Numbered from the stretch's first letter, positions 16,618 to 25,281 are shown. The stretch is 37,299 nt of DNA from Verrucomicrobiaceae bacterium (GCA_027489965.1 JAIXZA010000043.1:1-37299), one strand, 5' to 3'. A program made the numbers and translations. The notes: generated by a model not told the origin, from the sequence alone.

Positions 16618-17241
16618 ATGGGCCCCTCCATCAATCTCACCTACTGGCTCGGTCACACCTTCTTCCGCAGCTTTGCGCGGTCGTTTTATGACTTCCGCAT
16701 CGTCGGCGAAGAGAACATGAAATTCGACGGTGCGGCCATCATCGCAGCTAATCACGTCAGCTTCCTTGATCCACCCATCATCGGTCAGGCCTTTGATGAA
16801 GTGGTCCGCTCCTTTGCCCGGAAAACGCTCTTTGATCATCCACTAGCCGCCATGATCCTGCGTGAATGGCAAGTCATACCGGTAGATCTAGAAAAACCAG
16901 ATACAGCCAGCCTCAAGACCACCATGCGTCTTCTAAGGTCAGGCGAAAAGATCGTCATGTTTCCGGAAGGCACCCGCAGTTTTGACGGCAAGCTTCAAAA
17001 AGCCGAACCAGGCATTGGCCTCTTTCTCGCAAAAACCGGTGCCCCAGTTCTGCCCATCCGACTCTTTGGCACCTTTGAGGCCTACCCACGAAAGGCCAAG
17101 TTTCTACGACGCGCCCAGATCACCCTCGTCGTCGGCCAGCGCTATCAGCCGGACCTCTCCGCCGCTGCAGAACAAGGGCGTGATCTCTATCAGACCCTGG
17201 CCGATGAAGTCATGCTGCGCATCGGTGGCCTGACGATCTAG
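16618..17241 (+). CDS. plsC: 1-acyl-sn-glycerol-3-phosphate acyltransferase
   Basis: PlsC makes phosphatidic acid by acylating lysophosphatidate at sn-2, at the inner membrane. The 207-residue protein has the four acyltransferase blocks: NHVSFLD (45-51, the HX4D catalytic pair His46/Asp51), the middle ARKTLFDHP region, MFPEGTRSFDG (114-124) and PVLPIRLFGTF. An N-terminal amphipathic or membrane-associated stretch (LTYWLGHTFFRSFARSF) fits interfacial binding. It starts with ATG 6 bases after cmk, so it is co-transcribed. Other LPLAT-family specificities (for example ornithine-lipid acylation) cannot be excluded. Confidence 0.92.
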   Translation: MGPSINLTYWLGHTFFRSFARSFYDFRIVGEENMKFDGAAIIAANHVSFLDPPIIGQAFDEVVRSFARKTLFDHPLAAMILREWQVIPVDLEKPDTASLKTTMRLLRSGEKIVMFPEGTRSFDGKLQKAEPGIGLFLAKTGAPVLPIRLFGTFEAYPRKAKFLRRAQITLVVGQRYQPDLSAAAEQGRDLYQTLADEVMLRIGGLTI

Positions 17242-17355
17242 GGTGATCGAGATTTCCAATCAGCTCATACAAGATGATGGCCCAGTCCTATGCTGCGGCT
17301 AAATCTCACCACTGGGAGAATTCATGATGGACTGACAGAACCTCGTACGTTCATC

Positions 17356-18288
17356 ATGGCCTTCATGACGCGCCTTCCCTCATCGATCCTCGTTTCTCTG
17401 CTCATCACTGCCTGTGGTGAAAAGCCTGCCCCTGTTGCCACGCCAACAGTACCAACAGCCAGCTCAGCACCCGCGTCTCAGGCACCAGTAGCGCCAGCAG
17501 TTGCTCCCAGCGCAGTCAAAACGCCAGAGCCGGCAAAGGCGACCTTTTGGTCCACCGAACGCTTGCACACTGAGATTAAATTTCACAATCCTGGTTATGA
17601 AGGCAACGGAGAGTTCAGCATGGAGGAAGGACAACCCATCGCAATCAGTCTGCGCGGGGCAAAGATCACCAATTTAGAATTCCTCAACCAACTCAAGCCC
17701 CTTGCGCTTGATCTCAGCAACACGCCGATCAAAGACATCAGACCAGTCAAAGGCATGAAGCTACTGGAACTGTATCTCGAAGACAGTCCAGTGACTGATC
17801 TCTCACCACTGCGCGGCATGCCACTGGAAAAGCTCTATCTTAGCCGGACACCTGTCAGTGATCTGAGCGCCTTAGAAGGGGCTCCACTCATTGAACTCAA
17901 TCTTGTTGAAACCAAAGTAACGGACCTCACTCCCCTAGCCAAATCACGCACTCAAATGCTTTGGCTGACAGGAACGCCAGTCGCTAACATCGCGGCGCTC
18001 AAAGGAGTTCCCCTCGTCAGTCTGACTCTGCACCGTACACTTGTCGCCGACCTATCCCCACTCAGTGGCAGCGCGCTTCAGCGCCTGCACATCGGCCAAA
18101 CATCTGTCACGGATCTTTCGCCGCTCAAAGGCATGTCCCTCACCCGCCTCGTTTTTTCTCCTGCCAACATCAAAACGGGCCTGGATGTCGCCCGTGAACT
18201 CCCCCTCCAAGAAATTGGAACCAAGTTCGATGAAGAAAGCAAAGACCTCGTGCCTCCAGCCACCTTCTGGGCTCAGTTCGGCAAGTAA
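17356..18288 (+). CDS. Leucine-rich-repeat lipoprotein
   Basis: The ATG at 17356 (or 17365) gives about 310 residues with a lipoprotein signal: MTRLPSSILVSLLITACGEK, where LITAC is a plausible lipobox and Cys the lipidated residue. A Pro/Ala/Thr-rich tether of about 50 residues follows. The rest is a leucine-rich-repeat array of about 22-residue units, of the form LSPLKGMPLEKLYLSRTPVSD, with eight or so copies from about residue 95 to 285. Units of this LxxTxVxDLxPLxGxxL type are internalin-like and usually mediate protein binding at the cell surface. It follows plsC by 114 bases and may have its own promoter. The specific partner is unknown. Confidence 0.8.
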   Translation: MAFMTRLPSSILVSLLITACGEKPAPVATPTVPTASSAPASQAPVAPAVAPSAVKTPEPAKATFWSTERLHTEIKFHNPGYEGNGEFSMEEGQPIAISLRGAKITNLEFLNQLKPLALDLSNTPIKDIRPVKGMKLLELYLEDSPVTDLSPLRGMPLEKLYLSRTPVSDLSALEGAPLIELNLVETKVTDLTPLAKSRTQMLWLTGTPVANIAALKGVPLVSLTLHRTLVADLSPLSGSALQRLHIGQTSVTDLSPLKGMSLTRLVFSPANIKTGLDVARELPLQEIGTKFDEESKDLVPPATFWAQFGK

Positions 18289-18317
18289 TCGCGACACTAA
18301 ACGTCTGACCGGATCCC

Positions 18318-19301
18318 TTACGCCAAATCAAGGATCACCTTGCCTTGGCGGCTTCCTTCTTGGGCTCGAACCATGGCTTGACGGTGCTCTTTCATAGGAA
18401 TGATGCAATCGACAGCAGTGACTAATTCATGACGAAGAATCATCTTGGCTAGCGGCTCAAAAACCTCATCAAGCTCTGCACTGCTGGCTTTCTCGAACCA
18501 TTGGGTGATCCATAGACCATGAAGTCGGAGATTTTTGAAGATGAGATGTTTATTGGGCACCTTCAGACTGCGCCGACTCATGGCACCATAAGTCACCATC
18601 ATGCCTTCTTGAGATAACAGGTCCATGAGATGGATCGCACTATCTCCACCGACGGCATTGGCGGCAAGCTTAACGGGTGCATTCGCTAAAATGGCCTTGG
18701 CTTCAGCGACGCCTTGATCTGTATCGAGAAAAACAGCGTCAGCCCCGAGTTCGAGCATTTCAGGGATTAACTCAGCACGGCGGACGAAGTTGATAGTGCG
18801 AAAGCCTTGTTTTTTAGCGATCTGAATCAAGGCACGCCCAACACCTGAATTTGCTGCGTTTTGGACCACCCAATCGCCAGGCTCCAGATCGACATGTTTA
18901 TTGAGCAAGTGCCAAGCTGTGACTGGATTGATGCGCAGCATGGATGCCTGCACAGGGTCTATGGAACTTGGAAGCTTGGCAAAATGATGCTCGGCCGCGG
19001 TTAAGTACTGGGACCAACAGCTGGCCCCCAAGAGAGGAATCACGACATCGCCCTTTTCCAATGAAGTTACCAGAGGCCCGACTGCCACGACCTCTCCGCA
19101 GCCTTCATGACCAGGAATAGAGGGAGGATTAGAGGGACGTCCGTAATTCCCTTCAATGAAGTTTAAATCGGCAGGATTCACCGGTGCATAGCGCATCCGC
19201 ACACGCACCGCATGACCTTCAAGATTAGAAAGAGGCCTTTCGACTAATTCTAAAACTTCAGCAGGCTTCCCAGTGACAGGAAAAGAGAGTGCGAATGACA
19301 T
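18318..19301 (-). CDS. Zinc-independent medium-chain reductase, trans-2-enoyl-thioester reductase (MECR)-like
   Basis: This 327-residue MDR-superfamily protein resembles the mitochondrial MECR/Etr1 enoyl reductases, which reduce enoyl-ACP or enoyl-CoA with NADPH. Evidence is the substrate-side block APVNPADLNFIEGNYG (39-54), PGHEGCGEVVAVG (63-75), and the NADP site VVQNAANSGVGRALIQIA, with the conserved QNAANSGVG typical of MECR rather than zinc alcohol dehydrogenases. The zinc-binding cysteines of alcohol dehydrogenases are missing. The ATG lies 13 bases after the SHD1/heparinase-like gene stop, so they probably share a transcript. A quinone reductase role is the main alternative. Confidence 0.85.
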   Translation of the reverse strand: MSFALSFPVTGKPAEVLELVERPLSNLEGHAVRVRMRYAPVNPADLNFIEGNYGRPSNPPSIPGHEGCGEVVAVGPLVTSLEKGDVVIPLLGASCWSQYLTAAEHHFAKLPSSIDPVQASMLRINPVTAWHLLNKHVDLEPGDWVVQNAANSGVGRALIQIAKKQGFRTINFVRRAELIPEMLELGADAVFLDTDQGVAEAKAILANAPVKLAANAVGGDSAIHLMDLLSQEGMMVTYGAMSRRSLKVPNKHLIFKNLRLHGLWITQWFEKASSAELDEVFEPLAKMILRHELVTAVDCIIPMKEHRQAMVRAQEGSRQGKVILDLA

Positions 19302-19314
19302 TTGAAGCCATGAT

Positions 19315-21669
19315 CTACCGCTTTTTACCCACCCAGGTCATGATCGGCTTCACGACGTGTGCAGGAGCCGTCTGTTCATTAGAAAAGGCAATCGCGATCG
19401 TCTGATCACCCTTCACCTTGGCGAGACTGACTTTCAGCACATGGATGCCGGTCAATTTCCGCATCTGCTCATCTGTTGGCTCTGGCGGATTTTCCGTGGA
19501 AAAGCTGGCCCCTTCAGGAGAAATGATGGTCGCATACAGAGTCTGCTTTGCATCGGTAAGCGTGGCACTTTTACCATTCACGGCCACCTCAGCCTTGGTG
19601 TGCATCTTCCAGGTCACATCTGTAGCGTTTTTGATCGCTAGATCATCTTGAATGACCACATAGGGCTTGGCTCCACGCACCATCATCACGCCGCGATACG
19701 TGTCTTTGCTAGCCTTGGAATAAGCTTTCGTGAGATCAACCGCCGCAATACCGAGTTCAGGCGTGCCTTGGGAAAAGAGGACCGAAGCCGTCGCTTCAAA
19801 ACTCTGATTGGTGCTGACTTCAGGTGCAGGAGTTGGGCCTCCTTTTTTTGCTGGTTCAGGCTTGGCATCCGATTCCTGGCCAATCTCCAATGTGTTTTGA
19901 CCACGAGTGCCTTCGAGGTAAAGTTTATAGCGCTTGGTTCGATCCGCCGCCTTGGGATCGACTCCGGGAGCACGATCAGACTCAGCGCCGAGTTCAATGC
20001 CCCAGCGTTTACCTGCCATGTCGAGCACGAAGGTGCCTAAATCCAACTGAGAGGAGCGGATGCTGTTATCTCCGCCTTTTAGGGCGACATAGATGGCTGA
20101 TTTATCCCAGGCGGAGCGCAGCGCTGCCACTTGTCCGCCAGCAATGCCATAGTCCAGACTATCAGCCTTACCGTCACCGGCTGCGTGAGGATTGTAATAC
20201 ATAAAGTCACCTGCCAGGCTAAAGAAGGCAGTATCAGCTCCTGGAGCAGCACCCGCTTTCAGCGCTTTTGAACCCAAATTACCATGCTGACCAGCCAGCC
20301 AAGTGCTGACCCATGGGCGTGCGAGCTTACTGCCGGCAGAATCGCCATAATTAAAGAGATCATTGCCAGGGCCGACAAGGTGCAGGCGTGCCAGTCCTGC
20401 CTGGGGCAGACCTTCCAACATGCTGAAACCAAAGTCAGTTCCGGCATTGGCCTTCAGGGTTTGCATGACCATGATCGCGTAGTCTAGGACTTGCTCACCT
20501 TGTTCCATGCCCTCTGGCCAGATACCTGCTGGGGCAAAGCGTAGCATGCCTTTACCAAACACTTTACCTGCCGCATCGGCAGCCTGGCGTGCAGCTGCTG
20601 GATCGTCATCATGCAGACAAATAGCGGCCAAGATCAAAGCGGAGGCCATGGCCATGTGCTCAGAATCAGCCTCATCTTCTTCGACTTTCTTGGGCGCTCC
20701 TTTGGCAGGTGCCTTGGGTTTAGCAGACTCAGTCCCAGGGGCCTTTCCGCGGGCACTTTCTGGCACTGGCTCACCTTTGATATGAGCCACCAGTGCGCCA
20801 ATGCCTTTTTCGATCATGTACGTGCGGGCTTCGAGCACTTGCTTAGCCGTCATGCCATCTTTGAAGTAATCATAACCGAGTGAGGCAGCGATCAAAAAGT
20901 CAGCCGTGACCTCAGGTTCATCCACATACCAGTTTTGGAACGTGGCAGGATCAGTGATGGCTGTCATTTCACGAACTCCGCGTTCTTTCCAGCGTGGATC
21001 GCCGTCAACGAAGTTGAGTGTGCCTAAACAGGCCATGCGGAATAAAGCCTTTGATCCAGGAGTCGAGGTGCCTCTCTGCTCACCAAAAATTCGAGTCAGT
21101 TCAGGAGCCGCAAGCACGGCTTCACCTGCGGTTTTCAAATTAGCCAAGATCTTAGCAGCGACCGGATCCGCTGCGGGTAAACCTTTCAGATATTGCCAGC
21201 CAGCAGCCGCATGGATCAGACGCGGACGAGTCTTTAGGGCCTTGGCGATGTAATCGGCATTTCCAGGAGCTTTAAACGCCTTTGCAGGAAGAATCGTCAG
21301 TGCAGGACGAGGGGGTGCAGGTTTACCAGCCACTTCTGGAGCGGCCGCAGGAGCGGGAGCAGCAGGTGGTGCACCAGGAACTGCCGGAGTCGCGGCCGGG
21401 GCCATAGCGCCGGGTGCAGCCTGCATTTTTTTCCACTCAGCGGCGGCGAAGGCTTTATCAGCGTCACTTAAGGCATCGATGGGAATGGTGAAGCTCTGAC
21501 CATCGGCTTTTTTAATGGTGATTGTGCGGGCAGCAATATCGACTGCCGTCATTTCGGCATCGATTGCAACCCCCGCTTTGTTGGTCCACTTCCGAAATTC
21601 CGCCGAGGCAGCAGCAGGCAGACACAGAGCAAGTAAAACGATGAGATGAGAACTGTAGCGCACTTTCAT
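19315..21669 (-). CDS. Secreted SHD1-domain protein with heparinase II/III-like fold
   Basis: The 784-residue protein starts with a signal peptide (MKVRYSSHLIVLLALCLPAAASA). An SHD1-type domain is at about 24-80 (EFRKWTNKAGVAIDAEM, ending DALSDADKAFAAAEW); such domains are common in secreted planctomycete and verrucomicrobial proteins. An Ala/Pro-rich linker follows (84-125). Residues 135-470 look like the alpha/alpha-toroid of alginate lyase/heparinase enzymes, with AGIWPEGMEQGEQVLDYA (381-398) as the WxEGxxYxxYA-like motif. Residues 478-780 resemble the heparinase II/III C-terminal beta domain: VAALRSAWDKSAIYVALKGG (514-533). The usual NHxHxDxGxF is here SSQLDLGTF (539-547), with the catalytic His gone. 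A polysaccharide-binding or degenerate lyase role is inferred. A Lys/Ala/Glu-rich insert is at 305-335. Confidence 0.7.
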   Translation of the reverse strand: MKVRYSSHLIVLLALCLPAAASAEFRKWTNKAGVAIDAEMTAVDIAARTITIKKADGQSFTIPIDALSDADKAFAAAEWKKMQAAPGAMAPAATPAVPGAPPAAPAPAAAPEVAGKPAPPRPALTILPAKAFKAPGNADYIAKALKTRPRLIHAAAGWQYLKGLPAADPVAAKILANLKTAGEAVLAAPELTRIFGEQRGTSTPGSKALFRMACLGTLNFVDGDPRWKERGVREMTAITDPATFQNWYVDEPEVTADFLIAASLGYDYFKDGMTAKQVLEARTYMIEKGIGALVAHIKGEPVPESARGKAPGTESAKPKAPAKGAPKKVEEDEADSEHMAMASALILAAICLHDDDPAAARQAADAAGKVFGKGMLRFAPAGIWPEGMEQGEQVLDYAIMVMQTLKANAGTDFGFSMLEGLPQAGLARLHLVGPGNDLFNYGDSAGSKLARPWVSTWLAGQHGNLGSKALKAGAAPGADTAFFSLAGDFMYYNPHAAGDGKADSLDYGIAGGQVAALRSAWDKSAIYVALKGGDNSIRSSQLDLGTFVLDMAGKRWGIELGAESDRAPGVDPKAADRTKRYKLYLEGTRGQNTLEIGQESDAKPEPAKKGGPTPAPEVSTNQSFEATASVLFSQGTPELGIAAVDLTKAYSKASKDTYRGVMMVRGAKPYVVIQDDLAIKNATDVTWKMHTKAEVAVNGKSATLTDAKQTLYATIISPEGASFSTENPPEPTDEQMRKLTGIHVLKVSLAKVKGDQTIAIAFSNEQTAPAHVVKPIMTWVGKKR

Positions 21670-21746
21670 GGAACACGGAGGTTGGGGGGCTCCCTAGCTT
21701 GCGTACAAGCACCTCTGTGGACAAGAGTAAACTTTATCAGAACCGA

Positions 21747-21774
21747 CTTTTTCTGCCTAAAAAGACAGAAAAAG
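21747..21774 (-). terminator. Hairpin between amt and the heparinase-like gene
   Basis: CTTTTTCTG (21747-21755) and CAGAAAAAG (21766-21774) form a perfect 9-base-pair stem with a 10-base loop, about 20 bases beyond the amt stop on the minus strand. A-rich and T-rich stretches surround it, so it could end amt transcription. An overlapping alternative pairing (TGCC 21754-21757 with GGCA 21774-21777) is also possible. No clean terminal U-run was seen. Confidence 0.4.
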
Positions 21775-21794
21775 GCATTCAAATCGACTCAATT

Positions 21795-23264
21795 CTAAGA
21801 CTGCTCGGTTGTTTGGAAGTCTGGATAGGCGTTGGCAGCGTGTTCAGCGAAGTCCAATCCATCAATCTGTTCTTCGTCAGTCGCCCGGAGTCCGACCGTC
21901 ATATCGACCAATTTAAAGATCGCGAAGCAGACGACAAAGGAAGTGACGGTAACACTGAAAGTGCCCAGAGCCTGAACCCCCAATTTTGTAGCACTGAATG
22001 GTTTTTCATCAAACAAGGCCACACACAAAGTTCCCCACCAACCATTGCAGAGATGAACAGGAACAGCACCGACAGCGTCATCAATTTTGAAGCGCTCTAA
22101 GGCAATGGTGGCGACAGTTGTAATGATGCCCGCAATGAGACCCACAATCAAAGCCGAGGCTGGTGAAATGTTAGCACAACAAGCCGTCACTCCAACAGCG
22201 CCACCTAGAGATCCATTCAGTGTGATGCCGACATCGGGGCGACCTTGAACAAACCACATGGAAATCATGGCGGCCAAAGCAGCCGCAGCAGGGGCAATGG
22301 TGGTATTCACCGCGATACGACCAATCGAAGCATTGGCAATCAGAGTCGATCCTGCATTAAAGCCAAACCAACCGAACCATAAAAGAAAGACGCCAAGTGC
22401 AGCAATTGGAATGTTATGCCCCGCAATGAATCGTGGAGATCCATCTTTACCAAAGCGGCCATGACGTGCACCCACCACGAGGATACCAGCTAGAGCACAG
22501 GCACCTCCACAACCGTGAACCACGGTGGAACCTGCAAAATCAACAAACCCCATGGCTTCTAACCAACCCTTGGTGCCACCAACGCCATAGGCTCCTCCAA
22601 AACTACCCCAGGCCCAATGGCCGCCGATAGGATAAACAATCGCAGCCAATAGCGCTGCATAGACAAGATAACCGACAAACTTTGTGCGCTCAGCCATGGC
22701 TCCAGATACAATCGTGCAGGCAGTGCCGGCAAAGACGACCTGGAAGAACCAAAAGCACCAGAGTTTATCATCTGCGGCATGACCCGAGATCCAGAAGCTA
22801 TCCATTCCGATCCAGCCCCCTAAGCTCGTCCCAAACATTAGCCCAAAGCCGAGAAACAAGAAGACAATCGCACTGATACAGAAGTCCAAGAAGTTCTTCA
22901 TAATGATGTTGATACTATTCTTGGCTCGTGCAAAGCCCAGTTCCACCATGGCAAAACCAGCCTGCATGACAAACACCAGCGCTCCAGTCAGAATCATCCA
23001 AATGTAATTTAGATTCATCTGCACGGTTTCGATGTCAGCTTTCACAGCAGCCGTTCCAGCATCAGGTGCAGCGGTTGCAGGCGCAGTCACAGCGGGTTCA
23101 CCACCCATCTTGGCTGCCACACTATTGAGAGTCGTTTGACTAGCGTCTAACTTTTGGATGATCATGTCCAATTTAGCCTCGATTTTCGGAACGGAATCCT
23201 GGCCCTGTGAAACTTGAAGCAGCGCGAGACAGACAAAAGAGGTGGTGAGTAAAAGTTTAAACAT
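21795..23264 (-). CDS. amt: Ammonium transporter Amt with N-terminal periplasmic extension
   Basis: Amt conducts ammonium/ammonia across the inner membrane. The 489 residues comprise a signal-like segment (1-21), a helical extension of about 60 residues (PKIEAKLDMIIQKLDASQTTLNSVAAKMG and an Ala/Pro linker) and eleven or so transmembrane helices from about 88. The pore twin histidines are present: DFAGSTVVHGCGG (His250) and VPVHLCNGWWG (His404). ELGFARAKNS (108-117) and AERTKF (191-196) are further Amt signatures. The C-terminus (DEEQIDGLDFAEHA) matches the regulatory tail that PII binds in other Amts, but no glnB/glnK lies next door. The gene follows the Roadblock-like gene by 15 bases, so it is the third gene of an operon. 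The extension before the first helix is unusual. Confidence 0.94.
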   Translation of the reverse strand: MFKLLLTTSFVCLALLQVSQGQDSVPKIEAKLDMIIQKLDASQTTLNSVAAKMGGEPAVTAPATAAPDAGTAAVKADIETVQMNLNYIWMILTGALVFVMQAGFAMVELGFARAKNSINIIMKNFLDFCISAIVFLFLGFGLMFGTSLGGWIGMDSFWISGHAADDKLWCFWFFQVVFAGTACTIVSGAMAERTKFVGYLVYAALLAAIVYPIGGHWAWGSFGGAYGVGGTKGWLEAMGFVDFAGSTVVHGCGGACALAGILVVGARHGRFGKDGSPRFIAGHNIPIAALGVFLLWFGWFGFNAGSTLIANASIGRIAVNTTIAPAAAALAAMISMWFVQGRPDVGITLNGSLGGAVGVTACCANISPASALIVGLIAGIITTVATIALERFKIDDAVGAVPVHLCNGWWGTLCVALFDEKPFSATKLGVQALGTFSVTVTSFVVCFAIFKLVDMTVGLRATDEEQIDGLDFAEHAANAYPDFQTTEQS

Positions 23265-23279
23265 AGTTTAAGGCGAAAA

Positions 23280-23987
23280 TTAATGGTTCATATCTGCAAG
23301 CTGCGAGTCCAGTTCTGCCTGAAGTTGGCGGCGCTTGGATGTATTAGGAATTTGGTCAATGATGCTGGTCGCGAGCTTGCGCACCTGAACAAGATTCAGC
23401 CTGTAAGGATCTCCAGTCCCGGTCGCTGCAAGAGTGCGGTCGATGAGATTCGCGCCCTGTGCACGACCCATCACCTTCCCTAAAATGCCTTCAATGACCT
23501 TGCGGACCTGCCCCCAGTTGTTGACCACAGGCTCGGCCTTCTGTGTCATTTCCTGAACCCGTCGCGGAGTCGTAACAATGAGTTCTTCGATCCCGTCATG
23601 AGTCTTGGACGCACTGGCACTGGCATCGGTCGAAAGTTGAGACAGCAAAGGGATGTGATCGTTGAGAAGCACACTGCCTGCACTTGCGGCAAGATCACCA
23701 TCTGCACGCGCCGTCAGAAGCAAGAGCAAGATGGTCTCATCCTGAACCAGAATCAGGAGTACTCCGCCATCGAACTGAAGATAAATTTGCCGGATTTTAC
23801 GCCGCACTTGACGGTAGCCATCCATCATTTGAGTGACAGTCTCTTGGAGTTCAGTCGCCCGAACCTCAGAAAACGGCATCTGCTTATGAACTGTATTTTG
23901 GCCCTTGAACAGCATGACACCTGCCACGCCTTCGAGGCGTTGCAAGGTAGCTACGGATGCGATGAGTGAATTGGTTGTCATGGGCAT
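23280..23987 (-). CDS. Roadblock/LC7-like domain protein
   Basis: The first 115 residues (LIASVATLQRLEGVAGVMLFKGQ through LLNDH) follow the Roadblock/LC7 pattern: helix, two strands with a Gly turn, long helix, then strands QFDGGVLLILVQDETILLLLL. Such domains, as in MglB, pair with small GTPases or act as dimeric scaffolds. Residues 115-235 are helical; VIEGILGKVMGRAQGANLIDRTL recalls helical modules ending bacterial two-component proteins, but I make no firm family call. The start is ATG at 23987, or 23981, which places an AAGGA (23992-23996) at 4 or 10 bases. The TAA of the upstream gene is immediately adjacent. No Ras-like GTPase lies nearby. It sits between an unknown gene and amt; a link to ammonium sensing is inference. 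Confidence 0.65.
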   Translation of the reverse strand: MPMTTNSLIASVATLQRLEGVAGVMLFKGQNTVHKQMPFSEVRATELQETVTQMMDGYRQVRRKIRQIYLQFDGGVLLILVQDETILLLLLTARADGDLAASAGSVLLNDHIPLLSQLSTDASASASKTHDGIEELIVTTPRRVQEMTQKAEPVVNNWGQVRKVIEGILGKVMGRAQGANLIDRTLAATGTGDPYRLNLVQVRKLATSIIDQIPNTSKRRQLQAELDSQLADMNH

Positions 23988-24389
23988 TTAGTCCTTAGCA
24001 AAGGATTCACGAAGCTGTTTCAAACTCTTGCGATTGCTTGAAACTGAACCATGCCAACCATTCGACGAGGCTGCAAAAGCAGTCTGCCCTTCTCGATCCT
24101 CAACGACTCCTAATTGCAATTGATGCATCCCTAGAATTTCCGTTAATTTAGTAGCAAAGTAAGAAACGTATTTCACCTCACTGCCAAAGCGCTGCGCCGA
24201 TTCTGAATCAGAACCACCTGAGACAGATTCTCTTCCTTGCGAGATGTCTAATTTGATCATGCCGGGATCAGGCTCCATACGGATAATATTCGAAGGTTGC
24301 TGTCCTGGGCGGTTTCCGCTGAGGGGAATGATTCTGGTTGGCTGTTCCACGAGATTGAAGTTTCGATCATTCAACCAAGCAGTAGCCAT
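23988..24389 (-). CDS. Hypothetical protein, first gene of the Roadblock-amt operon
   Basis: I do not recognise this 133-residue protein. It has an acidic/Ser-rich middle (GRESVSGGSDSESAQRFGS, about 53-71), so it is probably partly disordered. A C-terminal block, EVKYVSYFATKLTEILGMHQ, forms a probable helix, followed by a strand and turn (LQLGVVEDREGQTAFAAS). This helix-strand-turn resembles the start of a Roadblock domain, which could mean a degenerate partner of the next gene, but the evidence is slim. There is no signal peptide or membrane segment. Its TAA is directly followed by the ATG of the Roadblock-like gene. The region upstream is AT-rich and holds a candidate promoter. Confidence 0.7.
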   Translation of the reverse strand: MATAWLNDRNFNLVEQPTRIIPLSGNRPGQQPSNIIRMEPDPGMIKLDISQGRESVSGGSDSESAQRFGSEVKYVSYFATKLTEILGMHQLQLGVVEDREGQTAFAASSNGWHGSVSSNRKSLKQLRESFAKD

Positions 24390-24423
24390 GCCAGAAGTCA
24401 GTGTGATTTTTGTGCATAATATG

Positions 24424-24453
24424 ATTATGTTAACATTTTGATAAATGTCTCAA
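24424..24453 (-). promoter_or_regulatory. Candidate sigma-70-type promoter for the Roadblock-amt operon
   Basis: On the minus strand TTGAGA (24448-24453) and CATAAT (24424-24429) are separated by 18 bases, each with one mismatch to the -35 and -10 consensus. They lie in an AT-rich stretch about 35-65 bases upstream of the first ATG (24389). A second possible -10, TATTAT, overlaps downstream (24416-24421). No sigma-54 -24/-12 element was seen. Confidence 0.4.
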
Positions 24454-24514
24454 TCATTCGATTTTTAATTTTTAGGAAAAAAACGAAATAAATGCACTCA
24501 AGCCATGCAAAAAA

Positions 24515-25117
24515 TCAAACTCCCAGCCAGCGATCCAAAACACTCTCCAATGCGCCATGATTTTTGATATCATAAAGATGAGTGTGGAATCCAAGACGAT
24601 CAGCAGTGGCAATATTCGCCGGAAGATCGTCAATATAAAAGGTCAGCGCCGGATCGAGACCGAGCCTTTCGATGGTATGGATGAAAATCTCGTCCCCTGG
24701 TTTACTGCATTTGGCTGAATACGAGTACACTCCATCCTGAAAGTGTCTGAAGATGCTGAAAGTGCTTAACAGATAATCTTTGTGCAGTCCGTTGGTGTTA
24801 GAGAGTAAATGCATCGGCAACTTGCCAGACCAACGAGCCAGCGTCTGCTCCATCGCCACATTTTCCGTGAAAATCTCACACCAAATCTGGCGAAATTCGG
24901 CGACATTCCCCTGAAATTCTAAAGCGGCGATTGCCTCACGGACAAAAGTTTCATCGTCCATGTCACCATTCTCATAAGGCAGCTTGATCCCATCCAATTG
25001 ATGCAACATTTGCTCAGCCTTGAAGGGCGACTTCTCAGCGCAGCGCTGAGCTGCGATGGTAAAATCAAAGGCAACGAGAACATTGCCAATATCAGAAAGA
25101 ATGACGGGTTGGGGCAT
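24515..25117 (-). CDS. HAD-superfamily phosphatase (YihX-like)
   Basis: The ATG at 25117 gives 200 residues (MPQPVILSDIGNVLVAFDF); in-frame starts upstream would add a Cys/Pro-rich stretch that does not fit. The HAD motifs are in order. Motif I is DIGNV with nucleophile Asp9, a DxGN variant also seen in YihX. Motif II is LLSNTNG. Motif III is Lys in CSKPGDEIF, and motif IV is FYIDDLPANI. The cap is the small helical type of subfamily IA. The likely reaction is dephosphorylation of a small sugar phosphate such as glucose-1-phosphate, but HAD substrates cannot be assigned from sequence. The gene lies 164 bases downstream of the RCC1 protein and is followed by an AT-rich gap of 125 bases. Confidence 0.85.
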   Translation of the reverse strand: MPQPVILSDIGNVLVAFDFTIAAQRCAEKSPFKAEQMLHQLDGIKLPYENGDMDDETFVREAIAALEFQGNVAEFRQIWCEIFTENVAMEQTLARWSGKLPMHLLSNTNGLHKDYLLSTFSIFRHFQDGVYSYSAKCSKPGDEIFIHTIERLGLDPALTFYIDDLPANIATADRLGFHTHLYDIKNHGALESVLDRWLGV

Positions 25118-25281
25118 CCCTCTGCTTGCTCTGACCTGCTCAGAAATCAACGATGACTCTATTTTTAATTCTAACCAAGGGCCTATGTGTGGGATAGACG
25201 AATGAATCCCGGCAATCCTGTAAGGCTGATGAACGACAAACTCTGGCGTGAGGCAGAGAGGGCGACACAAAGACAGTTTGA

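Noticed and set aside
19648..20040. Plus-strand 130-codon frame opposite the heparinase-like gene
   Set aside because: It is antisense to a well-supported secreted protein and has no recognisable domain.
24390..24514. Sigma-54 promoter upstream of the amt operon
   Set aside because: A TGGC-like stretch exists, but the GG and GC elements are 7 rather than 10 bases apart.
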